Part shown: positions 1 to 11,013 of the stretch, one piece after another | Position numbering within the stretch: the stretch's first letter is position 1 | Layout of the letters: every line of letters begins with the position of its first letter | Assembly: GCF_001685355.1 (NCBI RefSeq) | Contig: NZ_CP016438.1 | Span: forward strand, 5,766,001-5,830,000 | Source: Streptomyces lincolnensis | Lineage (GTDB): Bacteria > Actinomycetota > Actinomycetes > Streptomycetales > Streptomycetaceae | Length of the DNA stretch: 64,000 nt | Reading direction: 5' to 3' | Made by a program: the position numbers and the translations under genes | The notes under the pieces: model-generated | What the model saw: only the letters and a program-made list of their open reading frames with translations | What the model was told of the DNA's origin: nothing | Databases searched by the model: none

Positions 1-2724
<2,724 letters not shown>

Positions 2725-2825
2725 GTTGCTCGCGTCCACTGTGTTAGTTCTGAGGCAACGACTGTTGCCGGCTTTGAGTAGAACATCCAATTAAAAAGTG
2801 TGCTTGTTCGCTCGAAACCATTAGG
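2725..2825 (+). other. 23S-5S rRNA spacer
   Basis: Spacer of about 100 nt, more AT-rich than its surroundings (for example AACATCCAATTAAAAAG). It should carry the RNase processing signals for the 23S 3' end and the 5S 5' end. No tRNA is visible in it. Confidence 0.7.
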
Positions 2826-2944
2826 GTTTCGGTGGTTTTAGCGTGAGGGAAACGCCCGGTTACATTCCGAACCCGGAAGCTAAGCCTTACAGCGCCGATG
2901 GTACTGCAGGGGGGACCCTGTGGGAGAGTAGGACGCCGCCGAAC
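2826..2944 (+). rRNA. rrf: 5S ribosomal RNA
   Basis: 119 nt matching the actinobacterial 5S pattern. It starts GTTTCGGTGGT, contains CGCCCGGTTACATTCCGAACCCGGAAGC-type loop B/C sequence and ends GACGCCGCCGAAC, complementary to the 5' end. It is the last gene of the rRNA operon whose 23S gene precedes it. Confidence 0.95.
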
Positions 2945-2954
2945 AATTTTTGAG

Positions 2955-2984
2955 AAAGGCCCACACCATACGGTGTGGGCCTTT
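2955..2984 (+). terminator. rRNA operon terminator
   Basis: Perfect 13-bp stem (AAAGGCCCACACC with GGTGTGGGCCTTT) around a 4-nt loop, 11 nt after the 5S end. The next gene starts at 3005, so the in-frame ATG at 2975, inside the hairpin, is unlikely to be used. Confidence 0.9.
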
Positions 2985-3004
2985 CTGCGTTTAAGCTCGC
3001 AGTC

Positions 3005-3649
3005 ATGCGTTATGACCTGGTCATCTTTGACAACGACGGGGTGCTCGTCGACAGCGAGCCCATCTCCAACAGGCTTCTGGCCGGCTATCTCACCGAGCTG
3101 GGGCATCCGACCTCGTACGAGGATTCCCTGCGCGACTACATGGGCTCCGCCATGCACCGCGTACATGATCTGGTGGAGGAGCGGACCGGGCGGCGGCTGC
3201 CGGCGGAGTTCGACGATGTCTTTCATGGGCGGGTGTTCGCTGCTTTCGAGCGGGAGTTGGAGCCGGTGCCCGGGGCCGTGACGGTGCTGGAGAAGCTGGC
3301 TGCTGACGGGGTGCCGTACTGTGTGGCCTCCTCCGGGAGTCATGAGCGGATTCGGGTGGGGCATCGGACGACCGGACTGGACCGGTGGTTCGAGGACTCG
3401 CGGATCTTCAGCTCGCAGGATGTGGGGCGGGGGAAGCCGGCGCCGGATCTGTTCCTGTACGCGGCGGAGCGGATGGGCGTCGCGCCGGCGCGGTGTGTGG
3501 TGATCGAGGACAGCCGGCTGGGGGTGCAGGCGGCCGTGGCGGCTGGGATGGACGTGCTCGGATTCACCGCGATGACGCCGGCCGATCGGCTTGCCGGGGC
3601 CACTCAACTCTTCTCGGACATGGGGCAGTTGGCTGACCTGCTGGTCTGA
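3005..3649 (+). CDS. HAD-superfamily phosphatase (beta-phosphoglucomutase-like)
   Basis: 214-aa haloacid dehalogenase-family hydrolase, probably a soluble phosphatase acting on a small phosphorylated metabolite. All four HAD motifs are present: nucleophile motif D9-x-D11 (FDNDGVLVDSE), motif II S109/S110 (CVASSGS), motif III Lys144 in GKPAPD, and motif IV E168-D169 (VVIEDS). A helical cap follows motif I, as in the beta-PGM/phosphoglycolate phosphatase subfamily. The start is the ATG at 3005; an upstream ATG at 2975 falls in the rRNA terminator. The substrate cannot be told from sequence. The gene stands between the rRNA operon and a membrane protein gene without an obvious operon partner. 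Confidence 0.85.
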   Translation: MRYDLVIFDNDGVLVDSEPISNRLLAGYLTELGHPTSYEDSLRDYMGSAMHRVHDLVEERTGRRLPAEFDDVFHGRVFAAFERELEPVPGAVTVLEKLAADGVPYCVASSGSHERIRVGHRTTGLDRWFEDSRIFSSQDVGRGKPAPDLFLYAAERMGVAPARCVVIEDSRLGVQAAVAAGMDVLGFTAMTPADRLAGATQLFSDMGQLADLLV

Positions 3650-3718
3650 CATTTGTCACGCCGAGGTCCGGACGATCGGTTCTACTGGCGTCCGGGGGGT
3701 CGGTCCGAAGCTGAGGGC

Positions 3719-4420
3719 ATGACGAAGAAGAAGGCGTTTGTGCCGCTCATCATGGACGTGGCGGTGCCGGTCGGGTCGTACTACCTGTTCAAGGACGGGC
3801 TCGGGATGAGCACGCTCGCCGCGCTGGGGTGGAGCAGTGTGGTGCCGGCGGTGCGGACCGGGTGGAGTGTGGTCAAGGACCGGACGGTCAACGGGCTGGC
3901 CGCGCTCATCCTGTTCGTGAACGTGGTCGGGTTGCTGCTGAGCTTTGTCGCCGGGGATCCACGGCTGATGCTCGTCAAGGACAGCGGGGTCAGCAGTGTG
4001 GTCGGGATCGGGATCCTGGTCTCCGTGGCGATGGGCAGGCCGATCATGACCGCCGTCGCGAAGCCGTGGCTGGTGAAGGGGGACGAGAGGCGGGAGGCCG
4101 CCTGGAGGCGTCTCCAGAGCGGATCCGAGGACTTCCGGCGGGCCGAGCGGGTGTTCTCCGTGGTGTGGGGTGTGGTGCTGCTCGGTGAGTGTGTGGTGCG
4201 GATCGTCGGGGCGTACACCCTGCCCGTGGACACGATGGTGTGGCTGGGCACCGTCATCATGATCGTCGCGATGGCCGGTGGGTTTCTCGTCAGTGGGGCC
4301 CTGGCCGCCGGGCCGATGGCGGCCATGCTCGCGGCGGAGGTGTGCGACAAGAGGGCCGAGGGCGAGAAGTGCTCGGTTTCGGCCGCTCCGGAGGCTCCCT
4401 TGGCCGCTGTCGCCGAGTGA
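3719..4420 (+). CDS. VC0807-type integral membrane protein
   Basis: 233-aa polytopic membrane protein resembling the VC0807 family of unknown function. Hydrophobic segments fall near residues 6-23, 31-48, 59-80, 92-108, 148-168 and 178-202, with charged loops between them. No catalytic motif is visible. The start is the ATG at 3719 (MTKKKAFVPL); an in-frame upstream start at 3653 would add a hydrophilic leader starting 4 nt after the previous stop and is less likely. No function is known to me. Confidence 0.65.
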   Translation: MTKKKAFVPLIMDVAVPVGSYYLFKDGLGMSTLAALGWSSVVPAVRTGWSVVKDRTVNGLAALILFVNVVGLLLSFVAGDPRLMLVKDSGVSSVVGIGILVSVAMGRPIMTAVAKPWLVKGDERREAAWRRLQSGSEDFRRAERVFSVVWGVVLLGECVVRIVGAYTLPVDTMVWLGTVIMIVAMAGGFLVSGALAAGPMAAMLAAEVCDKRAEGEKCSVSAAPEAPLAAVAE

Positions 4421-4495
4421 GAGAAGTAAAGCTGAAGGAAACTCATCTTTGGCGAGATCTACCCACGAGTACGCCGGGGCCCTACGCTCGCCGCC

Positions 4496-5722
4496 ATGAC
4501 TGATGTGCTGCGGCGTGGCAGGGCCTCGCTGGCGTTCAGCTTCTTCGCGCAGGGCGCGGCCTTCGCTCTGCTGGTGACGCGGATCCCGGCCATTCAGGAC
4601 CGGTACGGCGTCTCCGACGCGCTGCTGCCCGCCTTTCTCGCCGCGGTACCCATCCTGGCCGGTGTCGGGAGTGTCTCGACCGAGCAGTTGGTGAAGCGGA
4701 TTCCGCCGAGCCGGGTGCTGCGCTGGGCCCAGCCCGTCGTGCTCCTGGCGCTGCTCGGGGTGGGGGCCGGGGACTCCGTGGTCGAGCTGGGTGTCTCGCT
4801 CGCCGCGTTCGGGCTGGCCGTGGGTGCGCTGGACGCCTCGATGAACATGCTCGGGGTAAGCCTTCAGCGGGCGTACGGGCGCAGCATCATGCTGAGTTTC
4901 CATGCCGTGTTCAGCCTGGGCGGGATCGTGGGGGCCTCGCTCGCCTGGGTGGGGGCGCACTGGCATCTCGCGTTGTGGGTGTCGTATCTGCCGGTGGTGC
5001 TGGTGCTGCTACCGGCCGCGCTGGTGGGGAGTCGGTGGTACGTCGACGCCGCGGACGGATCCGGTGCGGAGGCGGAGGACGAGAAGGCGGGTGGAGGCGG
5101 CCAGGGTCTCGCGTTCAAGTTGCTGCTGCCGCTGTGTCTGGTGATGTGCTTCGCGTACATCGGGGACTCGACCGTCTCCAACTGGAGCGCGAAGTATCTC
5201 CAGGACGTTCTGGGGAGTTCGGAGCAGCTCGCGACCGTGCCGTACAACGTGTACATGGTGACCACACTGGTCGGGCGGGCCATCGGGGACCTCGGGGTAC
5301 GGCGGTTCGGGGCCGTGGCCGTCGTACGGTGTGGGGCGTTGGTGGCGGCGGTCGGGTTCGCGGTGGTGGCCGTGGCGCCCGGGCCGTGGGTGGGGATGCT
5401 CGGGTTCACGCTGCTGGGGCTGGGGTTGTGTGTGCTGGTGCCGCAGACCTTCGCCGCGGCGGGGCGGTTGTTCCCCGGTGCGTCCGATGCGGCTGTCGCG
5501 CGGCTCAATGTCTTCAACTACGTGGGGTTCCTGGTCGGATCGCCGTTGGTGGGGGCGCTGGGGGACCTGTGGAGCTACCGCGGGGCCATGCTCGTACCGA
5601 TGGTGTTGGTGCTGGTGACGCTCGTGTACGCCCGGTCGTTCGAAACTCAACCGGACCGATACGGTGGCGGGCATGAGCGGCCGCGCACAGCTGATGTGGG
5701 ACGAGGCAGTAACGGGCTATGA
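4496..5722 (+). CDS. MFS transporter
   Basis: 408-aa major facilitator protein with about 12 hydrophobic segments, split by a charged central loop near residues 190-205 (SGAEAEDEKAGG). The N-terminal half has the usual glycine-rich helices. The region near residue 120 (MNMLGVSLQ.AYGRSIMLSFH) resembles the FucP/YbjJ-like sugar or drug MFS branch. The ATG follows a purine-rich stretch. Its 3' end overlaps the start of acuC by about 50 bp, so the two are probably co-transcribed. The substrate is unknown. Confidence 0.85.
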   Translation: MTDVLRRGRASLAFSFFAQGAAFALLVTRIPAIQDRYGVSDALLPAFLAAVPILAGVGSVSTEQLVKRIPPSRVLRWAQPVVLLALLGVGAGDSVVELGVSLAAFGLAVGALDASMNMLGVSLQRAYGRSIMLSFHAVFSLGGIVGASLAWVGAHWHLALWVSYLPVVLVLLPAALVGSRWYVDAADGSGAEAEDEKAGGGGQGLAFKLLLPLCLVMCFAYIGDSTVSNWSAKYLQDVLGSSEQLATVPYNVYMVTTLVGRAIGDLGVRRFGAVAVVRCGALVAAVGFAVVAVAPGPWVGMLGFTLLGLGLCVLVPQTFAAAGRLFPGASDAAVARLNVFNYVGFLVGSPLVGALGDLWSYRGAMLVPMVLVLVTLVYARSFETQPDRYGGGHERPRTADVGRGSNGL

Positions 5723-6848
5723 CTTCGGTCCGGACCATCCGATGGATCCGGTACGGCTTGCCCTGACCTGGAGGCTTGTTCAGGCCTTCGGGCTTGATCA
5801 GGACATGGAGGTCGTGGCGGCGAAGCCGGCGGGGGAGTCGACGCTGCGGCTGGTGCATCGCGAGGACTATGTCGAGGCCGTGAAGGCGGCGTCGGCGGAT
5901 CCTGGGGCGGCCGACGCGTCGTACGGGCTGGGGACGATGGATGATCCCGCCTTCGCCGGGATGCATGAGGCGTCCGCCTTGATCGCCGGGCAGTCGGTGG
6001 GGGCCGCGGAGGCCGTGTGGCGGGGTGAGGCGCTGCATGCGGTGAACTTCGCGGGTGGGTTGCATCATGCGATGCCCGGGGGCGCGTCGGGGTTCTGCAT
6101 CTACAACGATGCTTCGCTGGCGATCGCGCGGTTGCTGGAGCTCGGGGCGGAGCGGGTCGCCTATGTGGATGTCGATGTGCATCACGGGGACGGGGTGCAG
6201 GCGGCGTTCTGGGAGGATCCGCGGGTTCTGACGGTGTCGCTGCATGAGCATCCTCGTACGTTGTTTCCGCAGACCGGGTGGCCGGAGGAGACGGGGGCGG
6301 ACGGCTCGGCGGAGGGGTCGGCCGTGAATGTGGCGTTGCCGGCGGGGACCGGGGATGCGGGGTGGTTGCGGGCGTTTCATGCGGTGGTGCCTGAGGTGAT
6401 CGCGGACTTTCGGCCGCAGGTTCTGGTCACTCAGCATGGGGCGGACACGCATTTCGAGGATCCGTTGGCGCATCTGGCTGTGTCGTTGGATGCGCAGCGG
6501 GCTGTGCAGGTGGCGTGTCATGAGCTGGCTCATTCGTATGCCGATGGGCGGTGGGTGGCGCTCGGTGGGGGTGGGTACGCGGTGGTGGATGTGGTGCCGC
6601 GGTCGTGGACGCACCTGGTGGGGGTTGCTGCGGGGCGGGAGATTTCGCCGGAGGCGGTGATTCCTGAGGGGTGGCGGCAGGAGGTGTTCGCTCGTACTCG
6701 GCAGTTGGGGCCCGGGCGGATGACCGATGGGCGGTGGCCGGTGTCCTTTGCGGGGTGGGAGGCGGGGTATGACCCTGCGGACCGGTTGGATCAGGCGGTG
6801 TTGGCTGCGCGGCGGGCGGTGTTTCCGTTGCGGGGGTTGTTGGCTTAG
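5673..6848 (+). CDS. acuC: Acetoin utilization protein AcuC / class I-II type deacetylase
   Basis: 391-aa member of the arginase/deacetylase fold histone-deacetylase family; such enzymes remove acetyl groups from lysines, classically on acetyl-CoA synthetase. Visible family signatures are the paired histidines in GLHHAMPG (near 131-132), the Zn-binding DVDVHHGDG (D168, H170) and the later VTQHGADTHFEDP with another metal-ligand Asp. Length fits AcuC (about 390 aa). The start is taken as the ATG at 5673; a GTG at 5664 is also in frame. It overlaps the end of the preceding transporter gene. Confidence 0.9.
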   Translation: MSGRAQLMWDEAVTGYDFGPDHPMDPVRLALTWRLVQAFGLDQDMEVVAAKPAGESTLRLVHREDYVEAVKAASADPGAADASYGLGTMDDPAFAGMHEASALIAGQSVGAAEAVWRGEALHAVNFAGGLHHAMPGGASGFCIYNDASLAIARLLELGAERVAYVDVDVHHGDGVQAAFWEDPRVLTVSLHEHPRTLFPQTGWPEETGADGSAEGSAVNVALPAGTGDAGWLRAFHAVVPEVIADFRPQVLVTQHGADTHFEDPLAHLAVSLDAQRAVQVACHELAHSYADGRWVALGGGGYAVVDVVPRSWTHLVGVAAGREISPEAVIPEGWRQEVFARTRQLGPGRMTDGRWPVSFAGWEAGYDPADRLDQAVLAARRAVFPLRGLLA

Positions 6849-7198
6849 GGGGTGTGGGTGGGGGTTCGCGTCTGAGGGGTTTCCGCCCCCGCCGCCCCTA
6901 CCCGTCCCATCCCCAGGAGCTGCCGCCCCTTCGACCCCGCCGTCCCAAGGGGCTCCGCCCCCTGGACCCCCTGTCGGCCCTCAAGGGGCCTCGTCCTCAA
7001 ACGCCGGACGGGCTGGAATGCCTGGACCGGCGATGAGACGTGCCGGCCCCTGCGGGCCGGTGTTCTGGGGTGCCGTCCTGTTCTCACGTGTTGGGGCGGC
7101 GGCCACGCGTGTCGTCTCCTCCTCGGACGTTACGCCGAGTGTGGGGTGTTCGGGGGTTCTGGGGGTGTGGGGTGGGGGGATGCGTCAGCATCGTTGGG
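6849..7198. repeat. Intergenic region with Streptomyces-type dispersed repeat
   Basis: 350 bp without a convincing gene. Positions about 6945-7025 carry a C/G-rich module (AAGGGGCTCCGCCCCCTGGA followed by CTCAAACGCCGGACGGGCT) of a kind I remember as recurring between genes in many Streptomyces genomes. It can fold into GC hairpins and may help terminate acuC transcription. Frames through it give only proline- or glycine-rich low-complexity translations. Confidence 0.55.
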
Positions 7199-8014
7199 GT
7201 GTTGAGTGCTGGGGAAATGCGGGCTCATCTTGTGGCTGCGCGGTTGGCGGGGGTGGTGGCTACTTCGCGGGAGGTGAGTCTGCGGAGTTATCGGTTGTTC
7301 GCGGCTCGGGATCCCCGGGTGCTGATCGGGCTGGATCCTCGGGGGGAGTGGGGGGTTCGGGAGCTCGTGGCGTTGATGGCTGAGCGGTGTGGTGTTTCGG
7401 GTGATCCTCGGTCCACCGAAGGTCAGGATGTGATCGATCCGGAGCTGACTTTGGCGGCTTTGGACGTGTTTGCGGAACGTGTGGGGGCGGCGGCGCGGGG
7501 GCGGATTCCGGTGCTTCTGGGGACCGGGCATCCCCACCGGCTGCTCGGGTTCTACGCCGCTCTGGCGGACGCGCTGTCGGCGGCGGGATGTGCCGTACTC
7601 ACCCCTGCGCATGGCCACTGTGTCGACATAACGACCCGGTTCGGCCTACGCACGTACAACCTTGGCTACGTACGAGGAGTCGCGCTGGTGCGGGAACCCG
7701 ACCTGCCGGGCTCCGGTTGTGCGACCGGCGCACACACGCACTCACCACTCCCGGTTCGTACCGTGCTGGCCGCCGCGGCGGAGGCCGGCGGGCCGCTGCC
7801 CGGGCTTGTCATCGGGGATCACGGGTGGGTCTGCGGTGCTGGTCAGCTGGGGTTTGAGGCCATTGGGCTGGCCGACACGGATGACCCCGCGTTGTTCGTG
7901 GGGGAGGCCGAAGGCGTCGTGTCCGTCGCCGTTCCACTTGATGACGCCGTGCGGTCTGATTACTACAGGCCGCTTACCCGCTACGTACTCAATCGAGCGT
8001 GTCTGTCACAGTAG
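7199..8014 (+). CDS. Conserved actinobacterial phosphatase-like protein
   Basis: 271 aa. I recognise it as a conserved Streptomyces protein, usually labelled phosphatase, lying between acuC and the small excisionase-type gene. It is soluble, with no signal peptide. Conserved-looking elements are LLGTGHPHRLLGFYAAL, HGHCVDITT, THSPLPVR, IGDHGWVCGAGQLG and LADTDDPALFVGEAEG; the histidine- and aspartate-rich set would suit a metal-dependent hydrolase, but that is inference. The start is the GTG at 7199 (MLSAGEMRAHL); an ATG at 7217 is possible, and the longer frame from 7040 has a low-complexity N-terminus that is surely non-coding. Confidence 0.65.
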   Translation: MLSAGEMRAHLVAARLAGVVATSREVSLRSYRLFAARDPRVLIGLDPRGEWGVRELVALMAERCGVSGDPRSTEGQDVIDPELTLAALDVFAERVGAAARGRIPVLLGTGHPHRLLGFYAALADALSAAGCAVLTPAHGHCVDITTRFGLRTYNLGYVRGVALVREPDLPGSGCATGAHTHSPLPVRTVLAAAAEAGGPLPGLVIGDHGWVCGAGQLGFEAIGLADTDDPALFVGEAEGVVSVAVPLDDAVRSDYYRPLTRYVLNRACLSQ

Positions 8015-8068
8015 GCCGCCGATGGGTGCACCTCTTCCCCACTTGCATCACCCGCCCCTACATTGGGG

Positions 8069-8096
8069 AGTGAGCACGCAACGACGAAGAGTCACC
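8069..8096 (+). promoter_or_regulatory. Possible BldD-type half sites upstream of the excisionase-like gene
   Basis: AGTGA (8069-8073) and TCACC (8092-8096) match the two halves of the remembered BldD consensus AGTGA-n-TCACC, 48 bp before the ATG. Spacing is 18 nt, slightly long. From memory the S. coelicolor gene at this place is a BldD target, which raises interest, but the match alone is weak. Confidence 0.3.
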
Positions 8097-8143
8097 GGAA
8101 GGGGAAGCCGGTGGCCGTCGAGTGCGGAAGGTTCAGGTGTGTC

Positions 8144-8356
8144 ATGGCTGCAGCTGGCGAGAGGCCTCTGAACGAGGTTCAGTTCCTCACCGTGGCGGAA
8201 GTCGCCTCGGTAATGCGAGTGTCGAAGATGACCGTGTACCGGTTGGTGCACAGCGGTCATCTGCCCGCGATTCGGGTGGGGCGGTCCTTCCGCGTCCCCG
8301 AGCAAGCGGTTCACGAGTACCTTCGCGAGAGCTATGTGGGGGTGGAAACCGCCTGA
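8144..8356 (+). CDS. Small excisionase-family (MerR-like winged-helix) DNA-binding protein
   Basis: 70-aa DNA-binding protein of the helix-turn-helix 17/excisionase type. Residues about 14-60 form the whole domain: FLTVAEVASVMRVSKMTVYRL, then the IRVGRSFRVPEQAVHEYL wing and C-terminal helix. It is the same general class as BldC but not BldC itself. The start is the ATG at 8144 with GGAAGG upstream; the longer frame from 8063 has no supporting ribosome site. By gene order it corresponds to the S. coelicolor gene I remember as bdtA (a BldD target), so a developmental role is plausible. A terminator-like hairpin follows. Confidence 0.8.
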   Translation: MAAAGERPLNEVQFLTVAEVASVMRVSKMTVYRLVHSGHLPAIRVGRSFRVPEQAVHEYLRESYVGVETA

Positions 8357-8367
8357 CGACGTGGTCC

Positions 8368-8401
8368 GGGGGGACCCTCAGGGCAAGGTCAGGGGTCCCC
8401 C
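8368..8401 (+). terminator. Hairpin after the excisionase-like gene
   Basis: Arms GGGGGACCC (8369-8377) and GGGTCCCCC (8393-8401), 12 nt after the stop codon at 8356. No U-tract, as usual in Streptomyces. Confidence 0.5.
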
Positions 8402-8412
8402 TGGCACCTCGA

Positions 8413-8442
8413 TTACGACCTCAGCGCTCGGGCGGGTAGGCT
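8413..8442 (+). promoter_or_regulatory. Candidate vegetative promoter for the bS22 gene
   Basis: TTACGA (-35) and TAGGCT (-10) separated by 18 nt, about 69 bp before the GTG start. It resembles HrdB-type promoters, as expected for a ribosomal protein gene. Confidence 0.4.
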
Positions 8443-8510
8443 AGCCCCTTGTAGGTCGTATGGGCCCATGGCGCCCAGCACCGAGTGATGAGAAGTGAGC
8501 GAGGGTAGTC

Positions 8511-8609
8511 GTGGGCTCTGTTATCAAGAAGCGGCGCAAGCGGATGGCCAAGAAGAAGCACCGCAAGCTGCTCAAGCGCACGCGCGTTCAGCGTCGTAAC
8601 AAGAAGTAA
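8511..8609 (+). CDS. 32-aa ribosomal protein bS22 (AURKAIP1/COX24 domain)
   Basis: Thirty-two codons from a [23 protein letters not shown]... ending in RRNKK. More than half the residues are Lys or Arg. The sequence is nearly the same as the mycobacterial small-subunit protein bS22 and the AURKAIP1/COX24-domain family that I remember. It should bind 16S rRNA in the 30S subunit. The purine-rich GAGGG lies 7-11 nt upstream of the start. A strong terminator follows. The gene is easy to miss because of its length. Confidence 0.9.
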   Translation: MGSVIKKRRKRMAKKKHRKLLKRTRVQRRNKK

Positions 8610-8663
8610 GCGGTAGGCCTCAACAGGCTATCGAGCAGTGCGACGCCGCGTAGGCAGCGCGTA

Positions 8664-8697
8664 TGTGGCCCCCCACCACACCTGGTGGGGGGCCACA
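8664..8697 (+). terminator. Terminator after the bS22 gene
   Basis: Perfect 15-bp stem, TGTGGCCCCCCACCA with TGGTGGGGGGCCACA, and a CACC loop, 54 nt after the stop. Confidence 0.85.
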
Positions 8698-8884
8698 CGC
8701 GTATCCCGGCACCGGGGTCCGGCCGGGCGTATGCGGGGCATCCACATGGCCGGCTCTGGTCGTACGTCTGTGGATGCCGTCACTTCGCGCATTGGGCGGT
8801 CATCACAGCGCAACATCGACCCGCTAAGTTGGCCGCACAGGGGGAACGCGGCACAGTACGAGGGCTGGAAGGAAGGCGCTGATC

Positions 8885-9946
8885 TTGGGCAAGGTCGTGC
8901 TCGTGACCGGAGTGGCCCGTCAACTGGGGGGCCGGTTCGTACGACGGATCCAGCGTGACCCGGAGGTGGAGCGGGTCGTCGCCGTGGACGCGGTGCCCCC
9001 CGAGCATCATCTGGGCGGGGCGGACTTCGTCCAGGCCGACATCCGGCAGCCCGGCATCGCGCGGGTGCTCGCGGAGACGGCGGCCGACACGGTCGTCCAC
9101 CTGGACGTGACCGCGACCGCGCTGGGCAGCGGTAGCCGGACGCTGGTCAAGGAGACCAACGTCATCGGCACCATGCAGCTGCTGGGCGCCTGCCAGAAGT
9201 CGCCGAACGTCAAGCGGCTGGTGGTCAAGTCCAGTACGAACGTCTACGGGTCCGCGCCCCGGGATCCCGCCGTGTTCACCGAGACGACCCCGCCGAAGTC
9301 CCTGCCCAGCGGCGGGTTCGCCAAGGACACCGTCGAAGTCGAGGGGTATGTGCGGGGGTTCGCCCGCAGGAGGCCGGACGTCGCGGTGTGTGTGCTGCGG
9401 TTCGCCAACATCCTGGGGCCGACCGCGGAGACGCCTCTGGTCTCGTACTTCTCGCTGCCCGTCCTGCCGACGGTGTTCGGCTACGACCCCCGGCTCCAGT
9501 TCGTGCACGAGGACGACGTGATCGACGTCCTGCGGATCGCCTCGCACGAGCCGGAGCGGGGCACGCTCAACAGCGGCACCTTCAACATCGCCGGTGACGG
9601 CGTGCTGTTGCTGTCGCAGTGCTCACGGCGGCTCGGACGGCCCACCGTGCCCCTTCTGCTGCCCGCCGTCACCTGGGCGGGCTCGCTGGTGCGTACGCTG
9701 GGCATGACGGACTTCTCGCCCGAACAGATCCGGCTGCTCACCCATGGCCGGGTCGTGTCGACGGGCCAGATGCGTGACACGCTCGGGTTCCGGCCGAAGT
9801 ACACGACGGCGGAGACCTTCGCGGACTTCGCCCGCAGCCGGGGCCCCGGGCTCCTGCCCCCGGAGGCCCTTGCGGGGGCCGTCGACCGGATCGCCGCGCT
9901 GCCCCTGGCGGGCAGCGGCCACCCCCCGACGACGAGCGCCAACTGA
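8885..9946 (+). CDS. NAD-dependent epimerase/dehydratase family protein
   Basis: 353-aa extended short-chain dehydrogenase. The N-terminal dinucleotide-binding loop is VLVTGVARQLGG (residues about 5-16), a variant of TGxxGxxG. An SSTNVYG motif lies near 119-125, where epimerases have the catalytic Ser/Thr. RFANILGP and FNIAGDGV follow in typical order. The usual YxxxK is not obvious (FAKDTVEVEGYV at the expected place), so catalysis may be altered. The start is a TTG at 8885. It is followed after 14 bp by the acyltransferase gene, probably an operon for envelope lipid or sugar metabolism (inference). No substrate can be named. Confidence 0.8.
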   Translation: MGKVVLVTGVARQLGGRFVRRIQRDPEVERVVAVDAVPPEHHLGGADFVQADIRQPGIARVLAETAADTVVHLDVTATALGSGSRTLVKETNVIGTMQLLGACQKSPNVKRLVVKSSTNVYGSAPRDPAVFTETTPPKSLPSGGFAKDTVEVEGYVRGFARRRPDVAVCVLRFANILGPTAETPLVSYFSLPVLPTVFGYDPRLQFVHEDDVIDVLRIASHEPERGTLNSGTFNIAGDGVLLLSQCSRRLGRPTVPLLLPAVTWAGSLVRTLGMTDFSPEQIRLLTHGRVVSTGQMRDTLGFRPKYTTAETFADFARSRGPGLLPPEALAGAVDRIAALPLAGSGHPPTTSAN

Positions 9947-9960
9947 GGAGCGCATCAACG

Positions 9961-11013
9961 ATGGCGGACGCCAAGGTCATTCCGTTCGATGACGACCGGA
10001 CCCGTGGGAGCGCCGTGCAGCGCCCGGCGCGGCGCCGGAGCGCCGGAGGCCGGCGCAAGGGCACGGAATCCTCGCTGGTCCGCGAGGTCCAGCCTCTGCC
10101 CAGCAGGCCGTCCGCGCAGGATGATGTTCCTGTGACACATGAGGAACAGCCGCCCGAGAAGCACCAGGCCGGCGGTGGCCTGGAGCAGCGCATCGCGGGC
10201 GGTCTCGCCTTCCTGCGCCGTCGCCTCACCGGTGACTACGAGGTCGACGACTTCGGCTACGACGAGGAGTTGACCGACCAGGTCCTGATGTCCCTGCTGC
10301 GGCCGGTGTACGAGAAGTACTTCCGGGTCGAGGTGAAGGGCGTCGAGAACATCCCGTCCGAGGGTGGGGCGCTGATCGTCGCCAACCACTCCGGGACGCT
10401 TCCGATGGACGGCCTGATGATGCAGGTCGCCGTCCACGACCACCATCCCGCGGGCCGGCATCTGCGGTTGCTCGCGGCGGACCTGGTGTTCATGCTGCCG
10501 GTGGTCAACGAGCTGGCCCGCAAGCTCGGTCACACCCTGGCCTGCGCGGAGGACGCCGAGCGGCTGCTCGCGCAGGGCGAGGTGGTCGGGGTGATGCCGG
10601 AGGGCTTCAAGGGCATCGGCAAGCCCTTCAGCGAGCGCTACAAGCTCCAGCGGTTCGGCCGCGGCGGCTTCGTCTCCACGGCGCTGCGGCAGGGCACCCC
10701 GATCATCCCCTGCTCGATCGTCGGGGCCGAGGAGATCTACCCGATGATCGGCAACGCCCGGACGCTCGCCCGGGTGCTGGGCTTCCCGTACTTCCCGCTG
10801 ACGCCGACCTTCCCGTGGCTCGGCCCGCTCGGCGCGGTTCCGCTGCCGACGAAGTGGACGATCCAGTTCGGCGAGCCGATCCTGACGGACGGCTACCCGC
10901 CGGAGGCGGCCGAGGACCCGATGCTGATGTTCAACCTCACCGACCAGGTACGGGAGCAGATCCAGCACACGCTGTACAAGCTGTTGGTGCAGCGGCGGTC
11001 GGTGTTCTTCTGA
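9961..11013 (+). CDS. Lysophospholipid acyltransferase family protein (PlsC-like)
   Basis: 350 aa. It should transfer an acyl group to a glycerolipid-type acceptor at the membrane. The first 80 residues are charged and poorly conserved. The PlsC domain spans about 110-310, with the catalytic block VANHSGTLPMDG near 140, VVGVMPEGFKGIG near 214 and TPIIPCSIVGAEE near 246. His and Asp of the active motif are six residues apart, not the textbook four. GAGGAG lies about 10 nt upstream of the ATG. The last 33 bp of the gene, before the stop, are repeated 150 bp downstream. Confidence 0.85.
   Translation: MADAKVIPFDDDRTRGSAVQRPARRRSAGGRRKGTESSLVREVQPLPSRPSAQDDVPVTHEEQPPEKHQAGGGLEQRIAGGLAFLRRRLTGDYEVDDFGYDEELTDQVLMSLLRPVYEKYFRVEVKGVENIPSEGGALIVANHSGTLPMDGLMMQVAVHDHHPAGRHLRLLAADLVFMLPVVNELARKLGHTLACAEDAERLLAQGEVVGVMPEGFKGIGKPFSERYKLQRFGRGGFVSTALRQGTPIIPCSIVGAEEIYPMIGNARTLARVLGFPYFPLTPTFPWLGPLGAVPLPTKWTIQFGEPILTDGYPPEAAEDPMLMFNLTDQVREQIQHTLYKLLVQRRSVFF

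Noticed and set aside
2744..3652. Minus-strand 302-aa frame covering 5S rRNA and the HAD gene
   Set aside because: It is antisense to 5S rRNA, a terminator and a gene with all HAD motifs; its translation has no recognisable domain.
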